A DNA stretch of 64,000 nucleotides from contig NZ_JAJFES010000014.1 of NCBI RefSeq assembly GCF_020708045.1, positions 62,001-126,000 of the forward strand. Reading direction: 5' to 3'. Each line of letters starts with the position of its first letter. The first letter of the stretch is position 1. The DNA comes from Massilia sp. IC2-278 (GTDB taxonomy: Bacteria > Pseudomonadota > Gammaproteobacteria > Burkholderiales > Burkholderiaceae_D). The position numbers and the translations under genes are program-made. The notes under the pieces are model-generated. The model was not told the DNA's origin, ran no database searches, and saw only the letters and a program-made list of their open reading frames with translations. This document shows positions 7,241 through 15,691 of the stretch, in pieces.

Positions 7241-9181
7241 ATGGGCAAAATTATCGGTATCGACCTGGGGACCACCAACTCCTGCGTCGCGATCATGGAA
7301 AACGGCCAGCCTAAGGTGATCGAGAACGCCGAAGGCGCGCGCACCACGCCGTCGATCATCGCTTACCAGGAAGACGGCGAGATCCTCGTCGGCGCACCTG
7401 CCAAGCGCCAGGCCGTCACCAATCCGAAGAACACCCTGTTCGCGGTGAAGCGCCTGATCGGCCGTAAATTCGACGAGAAAGAAGTCCAGAAGGACATCTC
7501 GCTGATGCCTTACCAGATCAGCAAGGCCGACAACGGCGATGCATGGGTCGGCGTGCGCGACAAGAAACTGGCTCCGCCGCAAATCTCGGCTGAAGTCCTG
7601 CGCAAGATGAAGAAGACCGCCGAAGACTACCTCGGCGAAGAAGTCACCGAAGCCGTCATCACCGTGCCGGCCTACTTCAACGACTCGCAGCGCCAGGCAA
7701 CCAAGGACGCCGGCCGCATCGCTGGCCTGGACGTCAAGCGCATCATCAACGAGCCGACCGCTGCCGCACTGGCATTCGGCCTGGACAAGACCGACAAGGG
7801 CGACCGCAAGATCGCCGTGTATGACCTTGGCGGCGGCACCTTCGACGTGTCGATCATCGAGATCGCGGACGTGGACGGCGAGAAGCAGTTCGAAGTGCTG
7901 TCGACCAACGGCGACACCTTCCTGGGCGGCGAAGACTTCGACCAGCGCGTGATCGACTACATCATCGACGAATTCAAGAAGATCAACGGCCTGGATCTGT
8001 CGAAAGACCCGATCGCCCTGCAGCGTATCAAGGCTTCGGCCGAGCGCGCGAAGATCGAGCTGTCGTCGTCGGCACAGACCGAAATCAACGAGCCGTACAT
8101 CGCCATGGCGAACGGCGCGCCGGTCCACCTGAACCTGAAGATCACCCGCGCCAAGCTGGAGTCGCTGGTCGAGGAACTGATCAACAAGACCATCGAGCCA
8201 TGCCGCATCGCCATCAAGGATGCCGGCGTCAAGGTCTCGGACATCGACGACATCATCCTGGTCGGCGGCATGACCCGTATGCCGAAGGTGCTGGAAAAGG
8301 TCAAGGAGTTCTTCGGCAAGGAGCCACGCCGTGACGTGAACCCGGACGAAGCCGTCGCCGTTGGCGCCGCCATCCAAGGTTCGGTCCTGTCGGGCGAGCG
8401 CAAGGACCTGCTGCTGCTGGACGTGACCCCGCTGTCGCTGGGTATCGAAACCCTGGGCGGCGTGATGACCAAGATGATCCACAAGAACACCACGATCCCG
8501 ACCAAGTTCTCGCAGGTGTTCTCGACCGCCGACGACAACCAGCCGGCCGTGACCATCAAGGTCTACCAGGGCGAGCGTGAAATCGCTGCAGGCAACAAGG
8601 GCCTGGGCGAGTTCAACCTCGAAGGCATCCCGCCGGCACCACGCGGCACGCCGCAGATCGAAGTTACCTTCGACATCGACGCCAACGGCATCCTGCACGT
8701 CGGCGCGAAAGACAAGGCCACCGGCAAGGAAAACAAGATCACCATCAAGGCGAACTCCGGTCTGACCGAAGAGGAAATCCAGAAGATGGTGAAGGACGCC
8801 GAGCTGAACGCCGAGGAAGACAAGAAGGTCAAGGAACTGGCCGAGTCGCGCAACCAGGCCGACGCGCTGGTGCACTCGACCCGCAAGTCGCTGACCGAAT
8901 ACGGCGACAAGCTGGAAGCCGGCGAGAAGGAAAAGATCGAAGCGGCGATCACCGACCTGGAAGGTTCGATCAAGTCGGGCGACAAGGCCGACATCGAAGC
9001 CAAGACGGCCGCCCTGTCGACCGCTGCCCAGAAACTCGGCGAAAAGATGTACGCCGACATGCAGGCGCAGCAGGCTGGCGGTGCTGAAGGCGGCGCAGGC
9101 GCGGCCGGTGGCGCCGACGCATCGGCCAAGGCCGACGACGTGGTCGATGCCGACTTCAAGGAAGTGAAAGACGCGAAGTAA
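7241..9181 (+). CDS. dnaK: chaperone DnaK (Hsp70)
   Basis: A 646-residue Hsp70. The N-terminal ATPase domain opens with IIGIDLGTTNSCVA and includes the VYDLGGGTFDVSI phosphate loop. The substrate-binding domain is followed by the helical lid and a Gly/Ala-rich tail ending in the conserved DVVDADFKEV, which binds cochaperones. Full family length. ATG 7241 follows AAAGGAAA. Works with GrpE and DnaJ encoded on either side, and it carries a sigma-32 promoter of its own. Confidence 0.99.
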   Translation: MGKIIGIDLGTTNSCVAIMENGQPKVIENAEGARTTPSIIAYQEDGEILVGAPAKRQAVTNPKNTLFAVKRLIGRKFDEKEVQKDISLMPYQISKADNGDAWVGVRDKKLAPPQISAEVLRKMKKTAEDYLGEEVTEAVITVPAYFNDSQRQATKDAGRIAGLDVKRIINEPTAAALAFGLDKTDKGDRKIAVYDLGGGTFDVSIIEIADVDGEKQFEVLSTNGDTFLGGEDFDQRVIDYIIDEFKKINGLDLSKDPIALQRIKASAERAKIELSSSAQTEINEPYIAMANGAPVHLNLKITRAKLESLVEELINKTIEPCRIAIKDAGVKVSDIDDIILVGGMTRMPKVLEKVKEFFGKEPRRDVNPDEAVAVGAAIQGSVLSGERKDLLLLDVTPLSLGIETLGGVMTKMIHKNTTIPTKFSQVFSTADDNQPAVTIKVYQGEREIAAGNKGLGEFNLEGIPPAPRGTPQIEVTFDIDANGILHVGAKDKATGKENKITIKANSGLTEEEIQKMVKDAELNAEEDKKVKELAESRNQADALVHSTRKSLTEYGDKLEAGEKEKIEAAITDLEGSIKSGDKADIEAKTAALSTAAQKLGEKMYADMQAQQAGGAEGGAGAAGGADASAKADDVVDADFKEVKDAK

Positions 9182-9198
9182 TTCCTAACGTGTAACGA

Positions 9199-9240
9199 AC
9201 CGAGCCGACGTAGCCCCCGGGTGCGCGGCTCGGTTTTTTT
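9199..9240 (+). terminator. Rho-independent terminator after dnaK
   Basis: ACCGAGCCG (9199-9207) pairs with CGGCTCGGT (9226-9234) and is followed by seven T. It should uncouple much of dnaJ transcription from dnaK, unless readthrough occurs, because no clear separate dnaJ promoter was seen in the 40 bp that remain. Confidence 0.85.
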
Positions 9241-9281
9241 GCTCAAACAGTTTCGATTAGTAGACAACAGCAAGGTGCCAA

Positions 9282-10409
9282 ATGGCAAAGCGTGATTTTT
9301 ACGAGATCCTTGGGGTCGCAAAGGGTGCTTCGGAAGAAGAGATCAAGAAGTCGTATCGCAAGCTGGCGATGAAGTACCACCCTGACCGCAATCCGGACAA
9401 CAAGGAAGCGGAAGAGAAGTTCAAGGAGGTCAAGGAAGCCTACGAGATGCTGACCAATCCGGAGAAGCGCGAGGCCTATGACCGTTACGGTCATGCCGGC
9501 GTCGACCTGAACATGGGCGGCGGGGGCTTTGGCGGCGGCGCGGGCGGCTTCGGCGATGCCTTCGGCGACATCTTTGGCGACATCTTCGGTGGCGGCCGTG
9601 GCGGCCGCGGCGCGGGCCCGCAGGTGTACCGCGGCGCCGACCTGCGCTACAACCTCGAGATCACGCTGGAACAGGCGGCCAACGGCTTCGACACCACCAT
9701 CCGCGTGCCGAGCTGGGACAAGTGCGACACCTGCCACGGCAGCGGCGCCAAGCCCGGCACCCAGCCGGTCACCTGCACGACCTGCCACGGCCACGGCCAG
9801 GTGCGCATGCAGCAGGGCTTCTTCAGCATCCAGCAAACCTGCCCGAAGTGCCACGGCAGCGGCAAGATGATTCCGGAACCTTGCCCATCGTGCTCGGGCG
9901 CCGGCCGCATCAAGCGCAACAAGACGCTGGAAGTGAAGATCCCGGCCGGTATCGACAACGGCATGCGCATTCGCTCGACCGGCAACGGCGAGCCGGGCAC
10001 GAACGGCGGCCCGTCGGGCGACTTGTACGTGGAAATCCACATCAAGCCGCACGCGGTGTTCCAGCGCGAAGGCGACGATTTGCACTGCGAGATGCCGATT
10101 TCGTTCTCGAAAGCGGCGCTGGGTGGCGAGATCGAAGTGCCGACCCTGTCGGGCAAAGTGTCGTTCACGGTGCCTGAGGGTACGCAGACTGGTAAAACTT
10201 TCCGCTTGAAGGGCAAGGGCATCAAGGGCGTGCGCTCGGGTTACCACGGCGATCTGTTCTGCCACGTGATCGTCGAGACGCCGGTGAAGCTGACCGACAA
10301 GCAGAAGGACCTGCTGCGCGAATTCGACCGCCTGACCAACGAAGGCGGCTCGAAGCACAGCCCGCAGAGCAAGGGCTGGATGGACAAGGTGAAGGACTTC
10401 TTCGAGTAA
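9282..10409 (+). CDS. dnaJ: chaperone DnaJ (Hsp40)
   Basis: A 375-residue class A J-protein. It has a J domain with the HPD motif (KYHPDRN, near residue 33), a Gly/Phe-rich linker (about 75-105), four CxxCxGxG zinc repeats (CDTCHGSG, CTTCHGHG, CPKCHGSG, CPSCSGAG), and the C-terminal substrate-binding domains. Stimulates the DnaK ATPase and delivers clients. It lies 100 bp after dnaK with a terminator between them. Confidence 0.98.
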   Translation: MAKRDFYEILGVAKGASEEEIKKSYRKLAMKYHPDRNPDNKEAEEKFKEVKEAYEMLTNPEKREAYDRYGHAGVDLNMGGGGFGGGAGGFGDAFGDIFGDIFGGGRGGRGAGPQVYRGADLRYNLEITLEQAANGFDTTIRVPSWDKCDTCHGSGAKPGTQPVTCTTCHGHGQVRMQQGFFSIQQTCPKCHGSGKMIPEPCPSCSGAGRIKRNKTLEVKIPAGIDNGMRIRSTGNGEPGTNGGPSGDLYVEIHIKPHAVFQREGDDLHCEMPISFSKAALGGEIEVPTLSGKVSFTVPEGTQTGKTFRLKGKGIKGVRSGYHGDLFCHVIVETPVKLTDKQKDLLREFDRLTNEGGSKHSPQSKGWMDKVKDFFE

Positions 10410-10424
10410 GAAGGTCCATAAAAG

Positions 10425-10459
10425 ACCGCCGGGTGCGCGAGCCCTCGGCGGTTTTTTTT
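10425..10459 (+). terminator. Rho-independent terminator after dnaJ
   Basis: ACCGCCG (10425-10431) pairs with CGGCGGT (10446-10452), followed by eight T in a row. Confidence 0.85.
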
Positions 10460-10503
10460 GGTCGATATGCGGTGCAGTGCCTATGGCCGGGCAGGTAGAT
10501 ATC

Positions 10504-10689
10504 GTAAGGTGAGCACCCCGTGCCCACGCGGAACGATGCGCATGGTTAGCCGTGTCTTGACCCGTGCCGCTGGCTGATCGAAACGCGTCCAAATGATCAT
10601 TCGGAGGCACTGACAAAGGGCCACCGGCGCGCTTTGAAGACTGTCATCACTAAGCACGCTTCCGCGTGGGCACGGAGTGCCCACCCTAC
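10504..10689. repeat. palindromic repeat element, copy A
   Basis: Two 28-bp arms in inverted orientation, GTAAGGTGAGCAC...CCCACGCGG at 10504-10531 and its near-complement at 10662-10689, enclose about 130 bp. The arms differ at only a few positions. No open frame fits inside. The same arms occur in copies B (11.9 kb) and C (22.1 kb), with a single arm in D (40.4 kb). This resembles a REP/BIME or MITE-like non-coding mobile family. Confidence 0.75.
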
Positions 10690-10838
10690 AAACCCGTCCG
10701 CCAACGCACATTTCGACGCCCGACCCGCACCGCCAACGCACAATTCCCTGCCCCGACCCACTCCGCTTACAATACGGAAAATCTCACCGAACACCACACG
10801 GGCAGGCGCCGCGCGCCGCCCGCAGCAAGGAGAACCAC

Positions 10839-11516
10839 ATGGCAAAAACCCCCACCGGCCTGACGGCGGAAGACCTGTTCGAACGCAACCGCAAATGGGC
10901 GGCCTCGATGGTCGAGCAAGACCCGGGCTTCTTCAAGGACCTGGCCTCGCAGCAAGCCCCTGAATACCTCTGGATCGGCTGCTCCGACAGCCGCGTCCCC
11001 GCCAACGAACTGCTGGGCATGGCCCCGGGTGAACTGTTCGTGCACCGTAACATCGCCAACGTCATCTCGCATTCGGACCTGAACGCCCTCACCGTGCTGC
11101 AGTTCGCGGTCGACGTGCTGAAGGTGAAGCACATCATCCTGTGCGGCCACTATGGCTGCTCGGGCGTCGGCGCCGCACTGAACAATACCCGCGTCGGCCT
11201 GGCCGACAACTGGCTCGGCCACGTGCGCGACGTGCGCGACAAGCACGGCCAGTACCTGGGCAACGTCAGCGGCGTGTCGGCCATCAACCGCCTGGTCGAG
11301 CTGAACGTCGCCGAGCAGGTGATCAACGTGGCCCAGACCACCGTCGTGCGCGACGCCTGGGAACGCGGCCAGCCGCTGACCATCCACAGCTGGGTCTACG
11401 GCGTGCACGACGGCCTGCTGCGCGACCTCGGCATTACCGTCAGCAGCTACGACCAGATCGCGCCGAAGCTGGAAGTGGTGCTGGACGGCTACCGCGACCG
11501 CGGCGAGGAACTGTGA
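10839..11516 (+). CDS. can: beta-class carbonic anhydrase
   Basis: A 225-residue zinc enzyme interconverting CO2 and bicarbonate in the cytoplasm. Zinc ligands are C48 (WIGCSDSRVP), H104 and C107 (CGHYGCSGV), with the Asp50-Arg52 dyad. The frame extends upstream to 10677, but ATG 10839 has AAGGAG 6 bp before it and matches the family N-terminus. Its stop codon overlaps the start of the next gene (GTGA), so the two are translationally coupled. Confidence 0.96.
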   Translation: MAKTPTGLTAEDLFERNRKWAASMVEQDPGFFKDLASQQAPEYLWIGCSDSRVPANELLGMAPGELFVHRNIANVISHSDLNALTVLQFAVDVLKVKHIILCGHYGCSGVGAALNNTRVGLADNWLGHVRDVRDKHGQYLGNVSGVSAINRLVELNVAEQVINVAQTTVVRDAWERGQPLTIHSWVYGVHDGLLRDLGITVSSYDQIAPKLEVVLDGYRDRGEEL

Positions 11517-11887
11517 GTTCTTCCACTGAGCCGGGTGACCTCGCCCGGCTGCGCGAGCTCGTGCGCGTGTTTGTCGACGAGCGCGACTGGGACCAGTTCC
11601 ATACGCCGAAGAATTTGTCCTCGGCGCTGAGCGTGGAAGCGGCCGAGCTGCTGGAACACTTCCAGTGGCTGCAGACAGGGCAGGCCGAGGAACTCGGACC
11701 GGACAAGCTGGTGCAGGTGCGCCACGAGATGGCCGACGTGCTGGTCTACCTGGTGCGCCTCGCCGACAAGCTCGACGTCGACCTGATGGCGGCGGTGCAG
11801 GAAAAGATGGTGCTGAATCGCGCCAAGTATCCGGCCGATAAAGTACGCGGCGACGCGCGTAAGTACCACGAGTACAAAGACGCGTGA
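11513..11887 (+). CDS. MazG-like nucleotide pyrophosphohydrolase
   Basis: A 124-residue all-helical NTP pyrophosphohydrolase of the RS21-C6/dCTPase-like branch of the MazG superfamily, which clears non-canonical or excess nucleotides. The metal-binding pattern is clear: SVEAAELLEHFQW near residue 45 and HEMADVLVYLVRLAD near residue 75. It begins at GTG 11513, overlapping the stop of the carbonic anhydrase gene by four bases. No functional reason for this pairing is known to me. Confidence 0.85.
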   Translation: MSSSTEPGDLARLRELVRVFVDERDWDQFHTPKNLSSALSVEAAELLEHFQWLQTGQAEELGPDKLVQVRHEMADVLVYLVRLADKLDVDLMAAVQEKMVLNRAKYPADKVRGDARKYHEYKDA

Positions 11888-11920
11888 CGGGATTTTTCGG
11901 CGACGTGCGTTCGCATGGGA

Positions 11921-12091
11921 GTAGGGTGGGCACCTGTGCCCACGCGGTCGTGCCGATGCGTTCTGGTAAGCATCGCGCAGCGGTTGCGCCATATGCAAAA
12001 GGTTACGAGCGACACTTCCAGACACGTGTCCACGTGATGAGCACGTAACCGCGTGGGCAAGGAGTGCCTAGCGCGGCCCGGCCCACCCTAC
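11921..12091. repeat. palindromic repeat element, copy B
   Basis: The left arm (11921-11947) starts GTAGGGTGGGCAC and ends GTGCCCACGCGG. The right arm (12049-12091) is its inverted copy but carries about 15 extra bases (GCGCGGCCCGG region). That variant arm matches the solo arm at 40370-40413, so at least two subfamilies exist. The middle has no coding potential. Confidence 0.75.
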
Positions 12092-12393
12092 AAAATCACG
12101 CCGACATCATCTGTGCCGACGATTACCAGCAGCTCCTTCAACGCAACACCGAATCGCTTGCGTGTTTCAAGGTCCTCGCCGGCAACTGCTTCGACGGCCT
12201 TCTGCACGTGCTTTAATACCCAGAACCTGGTCGGATGCCCTTCGATCCCTTCGAGCAATCGCCCACGCAAACGCTCGAACTCCGCCAGCGCCTCACCATC
12301 CAGCGCCGGTCGAAACGAGCGCAAGCGCTCCAGCACCCGCGGCACGATGAACAGCGGTGCATCCACCGCATCGCGCAGCGGGTCGCGTGCCAT
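12088..12393 (-). CDS. small hypothetical protein coupled to gabD
   Basis: A 101-residue soluble, mostly helical protein that I do not recognise. It contains RDPLRDAVDAPLFIVPRVLERL and later FWVLKHVQKAVEAVAG. Its ATG (12393-12391) overlaps the gabD stop as TGATG, so it is translationally coupled to gabD and is the last gene of the leftward group. Its end overlaps the tip of repeat copy B by a few bases. Confidence 0.6.
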   Translation of the reverse strand: MARDPLRDAVDAPLFIVPRVLERLRSFRPALDGEALAEFERLRGRLLEGIEGHPTRFWVLKHVQKAVEAVAGEDLETRKRFGVALKELLVIVGTDDVGVIL

Positions 12394-13847
12394 CACATGC
12401 CGCCCATGCAGATATACTTCACCACGAGATAATCCTCGATCCCATACGCCGAGCCTTCACGCCCCAGGCCCGACTGCTTGACGCCGCCGAAGGGCGCCAC
12501 CTCGGTCGAGATCAGCCCGGTGTTCACACCCACCATGCCGCTTTCGATGGCCTCGGCCACGCGCCAGACGCGGCCGATGTCGCGCGAATAGAAATACGAG
12601 GCCAGGCCGAATTCGCTGTCGTTGGCCATGGCCACGACTTCCTCTTCGGTCTGGAACCGGAACAGCGGCGCCAGCGGGCCGAAGGTTTCCTCGCGCGCCA
12701 CCATCATTTCTGGCGTCACATCCGCCAGCACGGTCGGCTGGAAGAAGCTGTGGCCTAGCTCGTGCCGCTTGCCGCCCAACATCAAGCGCGCGCCTTTCGA
12801 CAGCGCATCGGCAATGTGCTGCTCGACCTTCACCACGGCTTTTTCTTCGATCAGCGGACCCTGGGTCACCCCGTCTTCCACGCCATTGCCCACCTTCAGT
12901 TTTTCGACGGCGGCCACCAGCTTGCGCGCGAATTCCTCGTACACGCCGTCCTGCACGTACAGGCGGTTGGCGCAGACGCAGGTCTGGCCGGCGTTCCTGT
13001 ATTTCGAGGCAATCGCGCCTTCCACGGCGGCGTCGATGTCGGCGTCGTCGAAGACGATGAAGGGTGCGTTCCCGCCCAGTTCCAGCGAGATTTTCTTCAC
13101 GGTCGGCGCGCATTGTTCCATCAGCAGGCGGCCGACGGCCGTCGAGCCGGTGAAGCTGAGCTTGCGCACGGTCGGGTTGCCCGTCATTTCGCCGCCGATG
13201 GCTTTCGAGTCGCCGGTAACGACGCTGAACACGCCCTTCGGCACGCCGGCGCGTTCGGCCAGCACCGCCAGCGCCAGCGCCGAGTAGGGCGTCAGCTCGG
13301 CCGGTTTCAGGACGATGGGGCAGCCGGCGGCCAGTGCCGGGGCCACCTTGCGGGTGATCATCGCCGCCGGGAAGTTCCATGGCGTGATCGCCGCGCAGAC
13401 GCCGATCGGCTCCTTGGTTACCACGATGCGGCGGTCGGGCCAGGGCGATTGTAGGGTGTCGCCATTCACGCGCTTGGCTTCCTCGCCGAACCACTCGAAG
13501 AAGGAGGCGGCGTAGGCGACTTCGCCCTTCGATTCGCTGAGCGGCTTGCCCTGCTCGGCCGTCATCAGGAGCGCCAGGTCGGCGGCGTTTTCCAGCATCA
13601 GATCGTTCCACTTGCGCAGGATCAGGCTGCGTTCCCGCGCCGTCTTCTTGCGCCAGGCCGGCCAGGCGGCGTTGGCGGCCTCGATGGCGCGCCGGGTTTC
13701 CCGGGCGCCCATGTGCGGCACCGTGCCCAGCTTGTCGCCGGTGGCGGGATTGATGACGTCGACGGTGGCGCCCTCAAGAGCGTCGCACCATTCGCCGTCG
13801 ATATAGGCCTGCTGGCGCAGCAGGCCGGGGTCGTTCAGGTTCAGCAT
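12393..13847 (-). CDS. gabD: succinate-semialdehyde dehydrogenase (NADP+)
   Basis: A 484-residue aldehyde dehydrogenase of the GabD type that oxidises succinate semialdehyde to succinate, closing GABA and polyamine breakdown. The catalytic cysteine is C290 (NAGQTCVCANR) and the general base E256 (SLELGGNAP). ITPWNFP and the C-terminal PFGGVKQSGLGREGS are GabD-like. The start is ATG 13847 after a GAGGAC site; the much longer upstream frame is a shadow. The polyamine cluster at 18-28 kb would feed this enzyme. Confidence 0.93.
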   Translation of the reverse strand: MLNLNDPGLLRQQAYIDGEWCDALEGATVDVINPATGDKLGTVPHMGARETRRAIEAANAAWPAWRKKTARERSLILRKWNDLMLENAADLALLMTAEQGKPLSESKGEVAYAASFFEWFGEEAKRVNGDTLQSPWPDRRIVVTKEPIGVCAAITPWNFPAAMITRKVAPALAAGCPIVLKPAELTPYSALALAVLAERAGVPKGVFSVVTGDSKAIGGEMTGNPTVRKLSFTGSTAVGRLLMEQCAPTVKKISLELGGNAPFIVFDDADIDAAVEGAIASKYRNAGQTCVCANRLYVQDGVYEEFARKLVAAVEKLKVGNGVEDGVTQGPLIEEKAVVKVEQHIADALSKGARLMLGGKRHELGHSFFQPTVLADVTPEMMVAREETFGPLAPLFRFQTEEEVVAMANDSEFGLASYFYSRDIGRVWRVAEAIESGMVGVNTGLISTEVAPFGGVKQSGLGREGSAYGIEDYLVVKYICMGGM

Positions 13848-13906
13848 GGGAGTCCTCGATAGTCGTTCGATGACCCCAATACTAGACTTTTTTGCACGTT
13901 TCCGTG

Positions 13907-14308
13907 TCAGTTGCCTCGATACGTCGAGTAGCCGAAGGGGCTCAGCAGCAGCGGGATGTGGTAGTGCTGGTCCGTTTTGTCGACATTGAATTCGACCGGA
14001 ATGCGCGGGAAGAAGGTGGACTGGCCCTGGCGCGCGTAGTGCTCGCCGGTGGCGAACACGATGCGGTATTCGCCGGCCGCGAAGGGCTTGTCTTCCGGGT
14101 AGAGGGCGGCGATGCGGCCCTTGGCGTCGGTGACGTTGGCGGCCAGCGTGCGCCAGTTGTCGCCGGCGCGCGCTTCCAGCGTCACCTTGATGCCGGCGGT
14201 CGGCTGGCCGCTTTGCAGGTCGAGCACGTGGACGCTGAGCGGGTTGGCGGCGGCCAGCGTGGCGGCCGAGAACAGGGCGCCGGCGAGGAGGAGCTGTTTG
14301 AAGGTCAT
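13907..14308 (-). CDS. uraH: periplasmic 5-hydroxyisourate hydrolase (transthyretin-like)
   Basis: A 133-residue protein with an N-terminal signal peptide (MTFKQLLLAGALFSAATLAA) followed by the transthyretin-like fold: PLSVHVLDLQSGQPTAGIKV at the start and YHIPLLLSPFGYSTYRGN at the C-terminus. The last motif is normally YRGS, so the final Ser-to-Asn change is a small deviation. Hydrolyses 5-hydroxyisourate in urate breakdown. Periplasmic forms are known. No other urate genes are nearby, so the pathway assignment is by family only. Confidence 0.88.
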   Translation of the reverse strand: MTFKQLLLAGALFSAATLAAANPLSVHVLDLQSGQPTAGIKVTLEARAGDNWRTLAANVTDAKGRIAALYPEDKPFAAGEYRIVFATGEHYARQGQSTFFPRIPVEFNVDKTDQHYHIPLLLSPFGYSTYRGN

Positions 14309-14338
14309 GGGAATTCCTTTTGGTATGGATGGGAGGGA

Positions 14339-14851
14339 TCAGTCGAAGGGGCGGTCGAGTTCGGGCACGGCGGCCATTGCGGCGCGCGCGCAGGCGTCGT
14401 CGTTGACGGCGCCGCCACCGCCGGCCACGCCGATGGCGCCCACCGTCTGGCTCTGGGCCCGCAGGGGCAGGCCGCCGCCGAGCAGCAGTAGTTCGGGCAG
14501 GGTGGCGAGGTTGCGCGCGTCCGGGTCGGCACCGGCCTTGCGCGCCAGGTCGAGCGTGCTGCTGCGCGTGGACAGGGCGGTGTAGGCCTTGCGCCGCGCG
14601 GCCTCGATGTTGTGGGGGCCGACCGTGTCGGCGCGTTGCAGCGCCACCAGGTTGCCGCCACGGTCGAGCACGGCTACCACGATGTCGCGTCCCTGGCGCC
14701 GGCAGGCCTCGATGGCGCCGGTGGCCAGGCGGTTGGCCGCGGCCAGCGTCAGGTCGGGCTGCTGGCGCAGCTGTGCGGAGGCGGGCGGGGCGGTGACTGT
14801 AAGCAGGGTAGTGAACAAGGCGGTGAACAAGGCGGCAGGCGGTCTGGTCAT
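14339..14851 (-). CDS. secreted GlcG/HbpS-like heme-binding protein (DUF336)
   Basis: A 170-residue protein with a signal peptide (MTRPPAALFTALFTTLLTV, cleavage near ASA-Q) and a DUF336 domain: LTLAAANRLATGAIEACR, VAVLDRGGNLVALQRAD, and the Gly-rich GGGLPLRAQ and GAIGVAGGGG segments. HbpS of Streptomyces, in this family, binds heme outside the cell and modulates a sensor kinase. This gene is divergent from a response regulator-kinase operon, 147 bp apart, which makes a similar accessory-sensor role worth testing. It leads the leftward group with uraH and gabD. Confidence 0.82.
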   Translation of the reverse strand: MTRPPAALFTALFTTLLTVTAPPASAQLRQQPDLTLAAANRLATGAIEACRRQGRDIVVAVLDRGGNLVALQRADTVGPHNIEAARRKAYTALSTRSSTLDLARKAGADPDARNLATLPELLLLGGGLPLRAQSQTVGAIGVAGGGGAVNDDACARAAMAAVPELDRPFD

Positions 14852-14998
14852 GGCATCTTCGGGCAAGTGGGCAAGCAGGTGAGCGAGCCGCCACCTTAGC
14901 GCGCGCCGCCCAACGGCAAGCTGACTGCCAGATGACAGTTTCGTCATCTTCGGCAGCGCCGGATCGGCATAGAATGGCGCTTTTGCGCGCACCCAGCC

Positions 14999-15691
14999 AT
15001 GACCATCCTGGTAATTGAAGACGAGCCGAAGACCGGCGATTACCTGCAGCGCGGCCTGGCCGAATCCGGCTTCGGCGTGCGCCTGGCGCGCAACGGCCGC
15101 GACGGCCTGCACATCGCGCGCGAAGAAGAGATCGAGCTGGTCGTGCTCGACGTGATGCTGCCGCGCATGGATGGCTGGGAGGTGCTGGCCGCCCTGCGCG
15201 CCTACCCGGCCACGGCGCAGATGCCGGTGCTGTTCCTGACGGCGCGCGACGAAGTCCAGGACCGCGTGCGCGGCCTCGAGCTGGGCGCCGACGATTACCT
15301 GGTGAAACCTTTCGCCTTTGTCGAACTGGTGGCGCGCATCCGCACCCTGCTGCGGCGCGGCCCGGTGCGCGAAGAAGCGCAGATTTGCATCGGCGACATG
15401 GAAATCGACGTGCTCATGCGCCGGGTGCGGCGGGGCGGCACGCCCATCGTCCTGACGGCCCAGGAGTTCGCTCTGCTGCACCTGCTGGCGCGGCGCCAGG
15501 GCCAGGTATTGTCGCGCGCGCTGATCGCATCCCAGGTCTGGGACATGAATTTCGACAGCGACACGAACGTCATCGACGCCGCCGTGCGCCGCCTGCGCCG
15601 CAAGATCGACGATCCATTCCCGGATAAATTGATCCACACGCGGCGCGGCATGGGCTATGTGTGCGAAGCCGTCCCGGCAGCGGCGGCATGA
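14999..15691 (+). CDS. OmpR-family response regulator (CusR/IrlR type)
   Basis: A 230-residue DNA-binding regulator. The receiver domain has the acidic pair at DE near residue 8-9, the phosphorylated Asp in VVLDVMLPRMDGWE (about residue 52) and the conserved Lys in DDYLVKPFAF. A winged-helix domain ends LIHTRRGMGYVCE. Sequence style is that of heavy-metal response regulators. Its stop overlaps the kinase start (ATGA). No metal efflux genes are in the window, so the stimulus is unknown. Confidence 0.92.
   Translation: MTILVIEDEPKTGDYLQRGLAESGFGVRLARNGRDGLHIAREEEIELVVLDVMLPRMDGWEVLAALRAYPATAQMPVLFLTARDEVQDRVRGLELGADDYLVKPFAFVELVARIRTLLRRGPVREEAQICIGDMEIDVLMRRVRRGGTPIVLTAQEFALLHLLARRQGQVLSRALIASQVWDMNFDSDTNVIDAAVRRLRRKIDDPFPDKLIHTRRGMGYVCEAVPAAAA

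Larger units (their letters stand above)
10410..10838. other. 429-bp intergenic region dnaJ-can
   Basis: Holds the dnaJ terminator (10425-10459) and a 186-bp palindromic repeat element (10504-10689). The remaining 150 bp before the carbonic anhydrase gene would carry its promoter; I see no confident match. Confidence 0.7.

Noticed and set aside
12393..14894. An 833-codon frame that seems to fuse several proteins to GabD
   Set aside because: The part before 13847 is out of frame with uraH and the HbpS-like gene and has shadow composition; GabD has its own start and ribosome site.
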